Below, one piece after another: positions 28,901 to 38,390 of a stretch of 64,000 nt of DNA (position 1 is the first letter of the stretch; every line of letters begins with the position of its first letter). Below the pieces are notes generated by a model that saw only the letters and a program-made list of their open reading frames with translations, did not search any database and was not told the DNA's origin. This stretch comes from Unio delphinus. Lineage: Eukaryota > Mollusca > Bivalvia > Unionida > Unionidae. The stretch lies in the NCBI GenBank assembly GCA_029339505.1, contig JAQISU010000081.1:19626501-19690500 (forward strand), written 5' to 3'. Both the position numbers and the translations under genes were made by a program.

Positions 28901-31048
28901 AATTAACATAATATGACTGTCTACATTGACTTCATGTAGAATTCAATATCATAATATGACTGTCTTCATTGACTTCATGTAGAATTCAGTTATCATAATA
29001 ATACTGTCTTCATTGACTTCATGTATCATAATATAACTGTCTTCATTGACTTGACTTCATGTAGAATTCAATTATGATAATATGACTGTCTTTATTGACT
29101 TCATGTAGAATTCAATTATCATGATATGACTGTCTTCATTGACTTGATGTAGAATTCAATTATCATAATATGACTGTCTTCATTGACTTCATGTAGAATT
29201 CAATTATCATAATAATACTGTTTTCATTGAATTCATGTAGAATTCAATTATGATAATATGACTGTCTTCATTGACTTCATTTAGAATTCAATTATCAAAA
29301 TATGACTGTCTTCATTGACTTCATGTAGAATTCAATTATCATAATAATACTGTCTTCATTGACTTCATGTAGAATTCAATATCATAATATGACTGTCTTC
29401 ATTGACTTCATGTAGAATTTAATATCATAATATGACTGTCTTCATTGACTTCATGTAGAATTCAATTATCATAATATGACTGTCTTCATTGACTTCATGT
29501 AGAATTCAATTAACATAATATGACTGTCTTCATTGACTTCGTGTAGAATTCAGTTATCATAATATGACTGTCTTCATTGACTTCATGTAGAATTCAATTA
29601 ACATAATATGACTGTTTTCATTGACTTCATGTAGAATTCAGTTATCATAATAATACTGTCTTCATTGACTTCATGTAGAATTCAATTATCATAATATGAC
29701 TGTCTTCATTGACTTCATGTAGAATTCAGTTATCATAATATGACTGTCTTCATTGACTTCATGTAGAATTCAATTAACATAATATGACTGTTTTCATTGA
29801 CTTCATGTAGAATTCAGTTATCATAATAATACTGTCTTCATTGACTTCATGTAGAATTCAATTAACATAATATGACTGTCTTTATTGAGTTCATGTAGAA
29901 TTCAATTAACATAATATGACTGTCTTTATTGACTTCATGTAGAATTCAATTATAATATGACTGTCTTCATTGACTTCATGTAGAATTCAATTAACATAAT
30001 ATGACTGTCTTCATTGACTTCGTGTAGAATTCAGTTATCATAATATGACTGTCTTCATTGACTTCATGTAGAATTCAATTATCATAATATGATTGTCTTC
30101 ATTGACTTCATGTAGAATTCAGTTATCATAATAATACTGTCTTCATTGACTTCATGGAGAATTCAATTATCATAATATGACTGTCTTCATTGACTTCATG
30201 TAGAATTCAATATCATGATATAACTGTCTTCATTTACTTCATGTAGAATTCAATTATCAAAATATGACTGTCTTCATTGACTTCATGTAGAATTCAATAT
30301 CATGATATAACTGTCTTCATTGACTTCATGTAGAATTCAATATCATAATATGACTGTCTTCATTGACTTCATGTAGAATTCAATTATCATAATATGACTG
30401 TCTTCATTGACTTCATGTAGAATTCAATATCATAATATAACTGTCTTCATTGACTTCATGTAGAATTCAATTATCATAATATAACTGTCTTCATTTACTT
30501 CATGTAGAATTCAATTATCAAAATATGACTGTCTTCATTGACTTCATGTAGAATTCAATATCATGATATAACTGTCTTCATTGACTTCATGTAGAATTCA
30601 ATATCATAATATGACTGTCTTCATTGACTTCATGTAGAATTCAGTTGTCATAATATGACTGTCTTCATTGACTTCATGTAGAATTCAATTATCATAATAT
30701 GACTGTCTTCATTGACTTCATGTAGAATTCAATATCATAATATAACTGTCTTCATTGACTTCATGTAGAATTCAATTATCATAATATAACTGTCTTCATT
30801 TACTTCATGTAGAATTCAATTATCAAAATATGACTGTCTTCATTGACTTCATGTAGAATTCAATATCATGATATAACTGTCTTCATTGACTTCATGTAGA
30901 ATTCAATATCATAATATGACTGTCTTCATTGACTTCATGTAGAATTCAATATCATGATATAACTGTCTTCATTGACTTCATGTAGAATTCAATATCATAA
31001 TATGACTGTCTTCATTGACTTCATGTAGAATTCAATTATCATAAAATG
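25971..31048 (+). repeat. 2751-bp tandem duplication at right end of left array
   Basis: Markers pair at a constant spacing: short ACCGTCTTAATT units at 25971 and 28722 (2751), ATTATGATAATATG units at 26309 and 29060 (2751), and TGGAGAATTC units at 27407 and 30155 (2748). The 3-bp difference is explained by one unit near 29938 that lost TCA-like bases. The second copy is cut off by the inserted element at 31049. Confidence 0.85.
31041..31048 (+). other. Candidate 8-bp target site duplication, left
   Basis: ATAAAATG lies just before the left inverted-repeat end. It corresponds to positions 18-25 of the 44-bp monomer. The matching bases ATAATATG occur at 50184-50191 beside the right end, one mismatch. 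The same AAAATG variant exists as normal monomers elsewhere in both arrays (for example near 1245), so the mismatch is compatible with array variation. A shorter duplication (ATAA) with a slightly longer inverted repeat also fits. Confidence 0.5.
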
Positions 31049-31115
31049 GCTGTCAGAATAAAAAAGAAATTGCTTGCTTGTCCTTTTTAAGAGAATTTGG
31101 CTATAGTAACAATAC
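31049..31115 (+). repeat. Left terminal inverted repeat (67 bp)
   Basis: Begins GCTGTCAGAATAAAAAA and matches the reverse complement of 50113-50179 at 65 of 67 positions; both differences are A against G. The first bases GCTGTC resemble satellite ACTGTC at the same place, so the border could be off by a few bases. The last 15 bp already belong to the first, diverged unit of the subterminal satellite. Confidence 0.92.
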
Positions 31116-32295
31116 TAGAATTGATGTAGTATTAATACTACAAAGCTATCCGCCCAAACCCATGTAGTAACATTACCCTATGTTCAGGCACTAATTTTAT
31201 GATCTCCAAAACCTGATGTAGTAACAATACTACAACTGATGTAGTATTAATACTACAAAGCTATCTCCACCAAACCCATGTAGTAACATTACCCTATGTT
31301 CAGGCACTAATTTTATGATCTCTAAAACCTGATGTAGTAACAATACTACAACTGATGTAGTATTAATACTACAAAGCTATCCCCCCAAACCCATGTAGTA
31401 ACATTACCCTATGTTCAGGCACTAATTTTATGATCTCCAAAACCTGATGTAGTAACAATACTACAACTGATGTAGTATTAATACTACAAAGCTATTCCCC
31501 CAAACCCATGTAGTAACATTACCCTATGTTCAGGCACTAATTTTATGATCTCTAAAACCTGATGTAGTAACAATACTACAACTGATGTAGTATTAATACT
31601 ACAAAGCTATCCCCACCAAAACCCATGTAGTAACATTACCCTATGTTCAGGCACTAATTTTATGATCTCCAAAACCTGATGTAGTAACAATACTACAACT
31701 GATGTAGTATTAATACTACACAGCTATCCCCCCAAACCCATGTAGTAACATTACCCTATGTTCAGGCACTAATTTTATGATCTCCAAAACCTGATGTAGT
31801 AACAATACTACAACTGATGTAGTATTAATGCTACAAAGCTATCCCCCCAAACCCATGTAGTAAGATTACTCTATGTTCAGGCACTAATTTTATGATCTCC
31901 AAAACCTGATGTAGTAGCAATACTACAACTGATGTAGTATTAATACTACAAAGCTATCCCCCCAAACCCTTGTAGTAACATTACCCTATGTTCAGGCATT
32001 AATTTTATGATCTCCAAAACCTGATGTAGTAGCAATACTACAACTGATGTAGTATTAATACTACAATGCTATCCCCCCAAACCCATGTAGTAACATTACT
32101 TTATGTGCAGGCACTAATTTTATGATCTCCAAAACCTGATGTAGTAACAATACTACAACTGATGTAGTATTAATACTACAAAGCTATCCCCACCAAACCC
32201 ATGTAGTAACATTACCCTATGTTCAGGCAATAATTTTTTGATCTCCAAAATCTGATGTAGTAACAATACTACAACTGATGTAGTAGCAATACTAC
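31102..32295 (+). repeat. Subterminal 115-117-bp satellite, left arm (about 10 units)
   Basis: About ten head-to-tail units, with starts about 115-117 bp apart (for example 31218, 31334, 31449). Each unit contains the perfect 16-bp palindrome GTAGTATTAATACTAC, a near-palindrome GTAGTAACAATACTAC, a C-rich spacer (CCCCCCAAACCCATG) and a TCAGGCACTAATTTTATGA segment. Units are highly similar to each other and to the inverted right arm at 49193-50128. The final partial unit has the tandem GTAGTAACAATACTAC / GTAGTAGCAATACTAC. Known DNA transposons often carry repeated transposase-binding sites near their ends; applying that here is inference. Confidence 0.95.
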
Positions 32296-32829
32296 ATAAT
32301 TTGCCGACAATATGGAGATTAACATGGATGAAACTCTAGTGCACTTTGATCTTGATGGACTGATGATAAAATGGGGGTTAAATGTGTGAGAATTAGCATG
32401 ACTGGTGCAGATTGATAAAAAAATCTGATTTTGGTCCTTACAGTTTCCACTTCAAGAGATGTGTTGCCTTCAACTATAATTATTCACGACATGAGAAAGG
32501 TTAACAAATATTCATGCACCGAAATAATGGATCATACATGTGCAGGAGAAGGGTTGTGTAGATGAAATGATGATGCAGTGGACTAGAGAGTTAAATCTCA
32601 ATTGCACACTTTTATATTATTTACAATAACATTAAAGTTGGAGTGTGGTTTCCGACATGTAATTTTGGAATGATTTATAAGTTGTCCCAAAACTTACTAC
32701 TAAAAAAACACGATGTGCTCCAGAACATACAGTGCACAAAGAAATTACTTCAAAAATTAATTTATGGTGTCCCAACAAATATGGTGTCCTAACATATATG
32801 GTAAATACAGTAATACTGCTACAGAGATG
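32296..32829. other. Unique AT-rich interior, no gene seen
   Basis: This stretch links the homogeneous satellite arm to the degenerate copies. The only open frame, minus 32632-32847 (71 codons), has no recognisable domain and runs into the degenerate repeat. I see no RNA gene, inverted repeat or coding signal that I can support. Confidence 0.6.
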
Positions 32830-33120
32830 AAGTTTACTGATATGCATTAATGTTTTTAGTTAATGTGATAATATTACTATATTGTTACTCCTGACAGCTT
32901 TGTTGTAATGATGTTATTTGATAATAATTCTTTACTACTTTGTTATATCAAAACTCTTGCAGTAATATCACCATATTTGTAAGGTCATTCTTGAGTACCA
33001 TTGTTTTAATCTGCAAAACCATTAGTAGGTATTATTACTATAAAGCTGAAGTTTAAACCCATGCCATAATGCTACTTGCTGCATTTCTTCATTGATAAAC
33101 TTGAAATCCTTTTGTAACAA
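32830..33120 (+). repeat. Degenerate older copies of the 115-bp subterminal satellite
   Basis: Around 32995-33090 the order GAGTACCATTGTTTTAATC, TGCAAAACCATTAGTAGG, TATTATTACTATAAAGCTG, TTTAAACCCATGCCATAATG parallels the clean unit (CACTAATTTTATGATCTCC, AAAACCTGATGTAG, TATTAATACTACAAAGCTAT, AAACCCATGTAGTAACATTA). Similar weaker matches lie at 32860-32990. These appear to be two to three old units that escaped the homogenisation seen at 31102-32295. No equivalent stretch is obvious inside the right arm. Confidence 0.6.
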
Positions 33121-33277
33121 TGCTGTTCCAAGGAGACTGCATTGTTCTGAAGCTCTCATCACCAAGCCTGGTTTAATAGTATGGCCAGTAATAATACAGT
33201 TTAGATGAAATTGTTGAAGGTGCTATTTATATAAGATATTCAGTATATTGAAGTACTTGTACACAATATTTTAATCA
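33121..33277. other. Spacer with no recognised feature
   Basis: AT-rich sequence between the degenerate satellite and the last visible pseudo-exon on the minus strand. If the gene model is right this is its 3' flank; no clear polyadenylation signal was singled out. Confidence 0.4.
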
Positions 33278-33545
33278 TCATAAAATATAGATATTTTCAA
33301 CACTAATGTAAGGCACAATTTCTTTCTCATTTAATAGAATTAAAATGTCAGTAGCATCTCTTGCTGTTATTTCTGGTAGTTATTCCATATAAGGCAGATA
33401 TTTGGTAATTCTTTCATTAGGAGATTGTTTGAGTTTCATATAAATTCTGTTCTGCTCTTCCAATGATCTCTTTTCAACATATAGCCTACACAGAGAGTCA
33501 TTGTCTCCACTGATGCAGTGTTTTCCTTATCAATTTTCTGAAAAG
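33278..33545 (-). pseudogene. Decayed 3' exon of an unidentified gene
   Basis: Reading the minus strand, a good splice acceptor (TTTTCAG, about 33539-33545) is followed by an open stretch starting KIDKENTASVE. A shift of frame is then needed to continue through NDSLCRLYVEKRSLEEQ, IYMKLKQSPNERITKYLP and ITARDATDILILLNEKE to a stop at 33278-33280. One further in-frame TAA (33380-33382) breaks the frame after the residues YME. The peptide is charged and helix-prone, with a normal amino-acid mix, unlike chance translation of AT-rich DNA. I do not recognise the family. Together with 34223-34596 it suggests one broken minus-strand gene carried inside the element, either its own former gene or a captured host gene. 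An alternative is a processed or low-complexity chance frame. Confidence 0.45.
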
Positions 33546-34021
33546 ATAAAATAGTTTATTGGAAAACATTGCAGACACTAGCATGGAAATTTTGTTAATA
33601 CTACTTTGATCCACCAAACGCATCTCATACAAGTATTCTAACCATATACTATCAATATCTGAATCAATGATCTTCAATAATTTAAAATTCCCGTTATTAT
33701 ATTTAGCTTAACTACTACAGATATTGCAATATTTGCTTATATTATTAAAATAAAACACATTTAACATGTTTAATCATAGAAAAGCTACTTAGGTCATATC
33801 TCTAGGAAGTAGTTTCAATTATGTTTGCTTGTGATTTGAAATGGTAGTTGGTGGGGAGCAATAATATTACCATCAGCATTCAGATTTATTTTACTTAATT
33901 TTTCATAATAATATTCCAGGCATAACTATTACGTTTCTTTTGTACTTATATTGGTGCATCTTCTACTAGATATACATACTTGTTTCACAACTGGGCATAC
34001 TTGTCACAATCTTCTTTTTAC

Positions 34022-34100
34022 CTTTTCTCCGCTTGTGTTTTTAATGAGAAGTAGGATATTGAAGAATCATATAAAATAATGTAATTGCTAACTCCTACAT
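34022..34100 (-). pseudogene. Possible short internal exon
   Basis: On the minus strand a strong pyrimidine-rich acceptor (TTTTTTTCTCAG) precedes 79 bp that end in AAAAG followed by GTAAAAAG, a plausible donor. One of its three frames is open (starting VGVSNYIILYDSS). That frame does not join in phase with the upstream exon as it stands, which itself has a frameshift. It could be a decayed internal exon, or a chance pairing of splice-like motifs in AT-rich DNA. Confidence 0.25.
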
Positions 34101-34222
34101 CTGAGAAAAAAATGGTAGATATTACAATTAATACAAGCAGAAAATATAGAATCCACAAATACATTGCATTTATTTTAAGGTTTATAAATATTTTGTGGTA
34201 TAACATTTAAGATGCTACATAC

Positions 34223-34596
34223 CTTGGTCCTTTCAGTAAATGATGGGTTTTCCATCTGGCTATCCTGGAAGCAACTGTTTGAATCTGCTGGTTTTGTAGA
34301 CATTATTGATGATCCAAATGCATCAACATCATCTTTCTTTGTCATGTTATCATCTTGAAAAGTGATGGTTTCCTCTGCAACTGATATATCTGAAGCATCG
34401 TGACTTTTGACTGATCTTCTTTCAAAGAACTTCCCAATTTGTCAATAAGTGATGTACCCAGAACGTCAATACTTTTGGATATATCATTATCCTGCCATAA
34501 ATTATTGTCCATTAATGAGGTTCCTAAAGCATTATCACAATTTTTTTCCATAGAATTGCCAAGTTCATCAAAGGCAAAGTCTGTTTCACTGGCCAT
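34223..34596 (-). pseudogene. Decayed 5' exon with acidic repeat motif
   Basis: The likely start is the ATG at 34594-34596, in good Kozak context (GCTGAAATGG). It opens MASETDFAFDELGNS and continues to about 34405. A one-base frame change in an A-run (about 34404-34407) is needed to carry on through HDASDISVAEETITFQDD to PSFTERTK. There a consensus donor (AAG followed by GTATGT) lies at 34221-34223. A motif of the form D-[AV]-[LF]-G-[TS]-S-[LI] recurs three times (DALGTSL, DVLGTSL, DAFGSSI), which supports a real acidic, repetitive coding exon. The family is unknown and no transposase motif is present. The frameshift makes it a pseudogene unless there is a sequencing error. Confidence 0.5.
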
Positions 34597-34623
34597 TTCA
34601 GCTTTATATGGCAATTTATTCAC

Positions 34624-35254
34624 GGATATACTTCAGGCAGCTTATAATACTATCACCTTTAATAAGCCATATGTTTACTTTTACTGCTAGATATTAACAG
34701 TTATAATACAAAGCATTCACATTACATGAACAACATCTAGCATAGCTAATGTTAGTGATTGGACTCTCTCCAGTCAAAACATTTCTACATTAATTAGAGA
34801 GCCATTGGGATCCTATTCAATGCCCAACAGGTGCTGATATTTAGTTTGATACTCCAACCATCAGATCTCAGACACTAGCAAATTTTACAATTATAGTCCA
34901 ACAACCCCCCCCCCCCCTCCCCTGCATCTTGCTATGTCAGTCAAAAAGAACTGCACTGCCATTCTCTGCAACTGCTATCAACAGCTGTCAACTTTGATCT
35001 TTTCACACAAGGGATTTGTCCCTCTATTTGAAGTAATTATAAAATAACTTTACCAAACCCCAGGTTTCTCCATAATACAAGTGGGTGGGAGATATTATGC
35101 TTTCCTTCATTCTTGAAACAATCAATTTCCTTGCATGCATTCTGATTAAAGTATATTTAAAGGTGGTATACTTATTACAATGGATGTAGACAGAAATAGG
35201 CTTGCATTTTTGTCCTACAGAATAATGATTACATCATATGGACAAGAACTTTGA
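34624..35254. other. Interior spacer with a 13-C homopolymer
   Basis: AT-rich DNA upstream of the minus-strand pseudo-exon, so a lost promoter could lie here, but no TATA-type arrangement can be defended. It contains a run of 13 C at 34905-34917 followed by TCCCC. Nothing else is recognised. Confidence 0.5.
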
Positions 35255-35346
35255 GTATGTATGTATGTATGTATGTATGTATGTATGTATGTATGAATGT
35301 ATGTATGTATGTATGTATGTATGTATGTATGTATGTATGTATGTAT
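35255..35346 (+). repeat. (GTAT)n microsatellite
   Basis: About 23 GTAT repeats with one interruption (GAAT near 35295). It abuts the TG end of the candidate LTR at 35347. The reading frame across it encodes only a THIY-type repeat and is not a gene. Confidence 0.97.
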
Positions 35347-36215
35347 TGTTACATGTTTAGGCTCGAATAAACAGTAACACAGAAAAAGTGAAAACAAAAA
35401 GCTTTGTATAATTTAACAAATAATTTATATCCGTGGAAAAATTCTGTAAAAATGAAAAAATAAGAACTTACAGTTTCAAGAATCAAATCCAAAAATAATC
35501 CAAGAATAATCCATGAATTAAATTACAAAAGTCCTAATAACAAAATGTTCTCATGAATTCAAGTTCGAGTCCTGATGGAAAATCCATGATGAATGACGAT
35601 GACATATGCTGTAGTCTGTACAGTGTGGTCATTTACAGTTCCGGTGTTTGAAATCCGAATAAAATTTGTAAGCAATGTCTTTCCAAAAATTCTATATGAG
35701 CACTCTTCAAATATTTCCAGAGAAAAAGAATTAATCCTTTTGAAATCCAAATGATCTGAAGATAATTATAAGTCAAAATCTGGCTAAAACAAAAGAAAAC
35801 AACTTGATTCCAAGTGTAAAAGCCAGAATATTTCTCTAAAACAAAGGTTATATCGTATTCTAAGATGCAGTTTTGAAAATCACCCAAGTTGCGAAATCAG
35901 AAGAGGGAGGACACCTGATCGTGTTTACATATAAAACATGTACACTGAATATGGCCTTCATTAGACGAATGATTTACTCCAAGAATAAAAAAAATTGTTT
36001 ACATCTTAAATCATGTAGTCCCATCATGACCTTCACAACAACCAATCATTTTAAAATAAAAATAGAACTTATTTACGTGGCTGCTACCAATTTTGAATCA
36101 AGGTCAGGATCCAGGCCTACACCTGGTGTTTACAAAAAGAATGATTCAGGTCAACTGATTTTCAGGAAAAATATCATCTCCAGTGAATAAATTTATATTA
36201 TAATAGCATGTAACA
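35347..36215. mobile_element. Possible solo LTR or MITE, 869 bp
   Basis: The segment starts TGTTACATG and ends CATGTAACA, a perfect 9-bp terminal inverted repeat of the TG...CA type seen at LTR ends. An AATAAA lies close to the left end (about 35364). It sits between two GTAT microsatellites. No target duplication is visible (TGTAT on the left, GATTA on the right), which weakens the case. A 105-codon frame (plus, 35873-36190) lies inside, but it begins with TTG, lacks an ATG start and has no recognisable domain, so I do not call it a gene. Confidence 0.3.
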
Positions 36216-36291
36216 GATTAAAAAATTGAAAACTGACAAACAAACAATTAAATTAAAATATATATTAAATCAGATATACATAGCAAAATTA

Positions 36292-36362
36292 ATGTATGTA
36301 TGTATGTATGTATGTATGTATGTATGTATGTATGTATGTATGTATGTATGTATGTATGTATG
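36292..36362 (+). repeat. (GTAT)n microsatellite
   Basis: About 17 uninterrupted GTAT repeats. With 35255-35346 it brackets the 869-bp candidate element in the same orientation. Confidence 0.97.
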
Positions 36363-36803
36363 AGTTTACTTTGCTAATAATTGAAACTGATGACAGTGAT
36401 GAGATAAGCCACTCTTCAGATTTGCGCAAATTCATGTGGGTGCTCTTAGATCTAATTGAGCTTAATTTTACTTTTTTTTAAACAGCTTCCAAGCTCAATA
36501 TCAAGCTCTAATAGTTGGGGTTGGTTTATAAAACAATTATACACATATGTAGACCATCTCCAATAATATCCTAAACTTCTAAGCCTTGAGACTTGAACAG
36601 TTTGGAGGACATGTGCAATATTATTAATAAATCAACCCATCCATGTATCTAGGATCGTATAATCCCTAAATTTTCATCAAAATACTCAAGGGAACAAGTA
36701 GATTTACTTTCTGTTTTTTGGGGGAAAACAGTAACATTTCCAAGTCTGGACATGTAGTTATATTTATTCAACCAGAAACTACTCTTGGTTTTACATCTTA
36801 ATG

Positions 36804-36805
<2 letters not shown>
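36363..36805. other. Interior spacer, nothing recognised
   Basis: AT-rich unique sequence. The open frame running out of the GTAT tract is a continuation of microsatellite translation and carries no domain. Confidence 0.5.

Positions 36806-36861
<56 letters not shown>
36806..36861 (+). repeat. (CT)n microsatellite
   Basis: Pure CT dinucleotide run of about 28 repeats. Confidence 0.97.
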
Positions 36862-36865
<4 letters not shown>

Positions 36866-37026
36866 TTAAGAAATATATTTCAACTAGAGTGGTTTTTCAC
36901 ACACTCCTGCTGGGGAACTAGTGATGTTTTTGTGACCACTGCCCCCTCCCCCCAAAAAAAAATTGCTAATCTAGCCTGCCCTTCTGTTAAGCAAATTACC
37001 CTGTAGGAAATAAAAATATCTACAAC

Positions 37027-37029
<3 letters not shown>

Positions 37030-37085
<56 letters not shown>
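37030..37085 (+). repeat. (CT)n microsatellite
   Basis: Second pure CT run of nearly the same length, about 170 bp after the first. The intervening sequence (36862-37029) includes a C/A-rich stretch, CCCCCTCCCCCCAAAAAAA-like, near 36940-36962. Confidence 0.95.
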
Positions 37086-37087
<2 letters not shown>

Positions 37088-37437
37088 GTTTACATTATTT
37101 GTTTGGTCAGATATTTAAGAATTTATAAAGGCCTAATTGGTTGTTAACACCTGCTGTGCATCAAACTGTGTTTTACTACCATCACCAGCTTGCTAAACAA
37201 GTATGGGCTCACAATTAGCAAATTCCTCAGTAAGGAGAGTGCATGGATCAGATGTTTACAGTGATAGCTTGTTGTAAGCTCTTCATCTTTAATCTGAAAT
37301 ACACTAATCCATTTGCTCTCTTCTACAGATATAATTATCTAAATGTATTGAAACACAATAGCATTATCTGACCATGATTTCTTAGAAGTGTCTATGTTGT
37401 TACTGCTGGAAAACAATTTGTTGCACATAGATGACAT

Positions 37438-37460
37438 AATAATAATAATAATAATAATAA
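37438..37460 (+). repeat. (AAT)n microsatellite
   Basis: Short AAT run of seven to eight repeats. The flanks 37086-37437 and 37461-37595 hold nothing I recognise. Confidence 0.9.
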
Positions 37461-37608
37461 TCCCTTTTGATAACTGTTGTTGAACAATTTACTGCCAATG
37501 GTGAGTTTATATTTATTTAAGAATAAGCTAATCATGTGAAAATGTTAGGAGGTGACTGCTAATTGAGGTAAGAATTTTTGTAATCGAAAGATCAACATCC
37601 AAAAAGTT

Positions 37609-37842
37609 GTTGTTGTTGTTATTGTGGGGTTTAACACCATTTTTCAGCACACGATAGGCTATGCATAGAGGCCAGTATTAATGGTGGAGGAATAACCTGG
37701 GAAAACCCTGGGGAGAACCACCGACCCATGATAAGCTACTTGCAAGCTTTCTAACATACCCCCATTGGCCGAATCCTAGACTCGAACCCATGCAGACAGA
37801 GATGAGATGGCAACGGAGAGCGCATTAGACCACTCGGCCACC
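37609..37842 (-). mobile_element. tRNA-headed SINE (Ser/Leu-like head) with target duplication
   Basis: Read on the minus strand from 37842, the element starts GGTGGCCGAGTGGTCTAATG, an A-box-like tRNA head of Ser/Leu type. A B-box-like GGGTTCGAGTC follows about 50 bp later. The body contains GGTTCTCCCCAGGGTTTTCC and ends near 37609 in an (AAC)n tail. CATCCAAAAAGTT occurs at 37596-37608 and again at 37842-37854, a perfect 12-13-bp target site duplication, which indicates LINE-assisted retrotransposition and recent insertion. The internal promoter would be RNA polymerase III type 2. A truncated relative lies at 46905-46975. Confidence 0.85.
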
Positions 37843-37854
37843 ATCCAAAAAGTT

Positions 37855-38390
37855 AAAAGAAGGTATGAAGGCATTTCAAAGACTGCTGTAATATTCTGGT
37901 GATCTAAATAATTTATTTATGTAAATAATTTTATGATTCTTAGTTGAAATTTTTTTTGCCATCACACTAAAGTGGATTTGGAATGGGCATACTGATATAT
38001 GGATATAAGGACATAAATTTCCTGAAGGACACAAGCAAAATTTTTTTTAAAAATGCACAAGGAAGATTTTTAAGGACTTAAACTATGTGATAAAGGAAGA
38101 TATAATGAAAGCAACACATGACTTCATGGTAAAAGTAAAACATGAATCTTTGGAAACTGTTGTTTTTGTAATAGAAGAATATTGGGAAAAATGAATAATG
38201 AAAAACCTCAGATTCTGGATGAGATCAAACCTCTCAATACTAAAAGACCACTGACCAAGTATGTAAGCAAAACTTATAAATATAACTTTTTTTAAAATTT
38301 AATATTTGGAAGTGTTCCTTTTCTACAATGTTCATCTTATGTTCGATATTTAACTTAATTAAATTGTTTGTAAAATAACTTTTTTCCTAT
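37855..38390. other. Interior spacer, nothing recognised
   Basis: AT-rich unique sequence between two SINEs, with several A- and T-runs. No open frame or RNA motif can be supported. Confidence 0.5.

Larger units (their letters stand above)
1..31048 (+). repeat. 44-bp EcoRI satellite array, left block
   Basis: Head-to-tail array of a 44-bp monomer; the first complete unit is 1-44. Each typical unit carries GAATTC at unit positions 5-10 and a CTTCATTGACTTCA tail. The consensus is about 27% GC and has no CpG. Common classes are AATTAACAT, AATTATCAT, CAGTTATCATAATAATAC and a 43-bp form with AATATCAT. Rarer units are 46 bp (extra TG before TAGAATTC) or 33-38 bp (no GAATTC, for example at 3866, 6533 and 14003). 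About 700 copies fit in the block, which continues past the left edge. No open frame of useful length exists because the unit carries stops and 44 is not a multiple of 3. The right end stops inside a unit, at unit position 25, where the transposon-like block begins. Function is unknown; a heterochromatic satellite is the default reading. Confidence 0.98.

Noticed and set aside
1..31048. CRISPR-like array of short regular repeats
   Set aside because: There are no unique spacers: the whole 44-bp unit is repeated, the setting is eukaryotic, and no cas genes are present.
31102..32295. Common origin of the 115-bp and 44-bp satellites through the shared ATGTAG
   Set aside because: ATGTAG followed by an A/T-rich stretch is the only resemblance; the rest of the units do not align.
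34101..34220. Membrane-like peptide of the minus frame 34018-34206
   Set aside because: The hydrophobic run is translated from the AT-rich stretch between a splice donor at 34221-34222 and an acceptor at 34101-34102, and is more likely intron.
35873..36190. 105-codon plus-strand frame
   Set aside because: Longest frame outside the microsatellites, but it starts with TTG, has no ATG start, no domain and no splice context, and overlaps minus-strand frames. Kept only as a remark under the candidate LTR.
37831..37842. Functional tRNA gene on the minus strand
   Set aside because: The head looks like a Ser/Leu tRNA, but the acceptor stem and CCA-side pairing are absent and a SINE body with target duplications follows.
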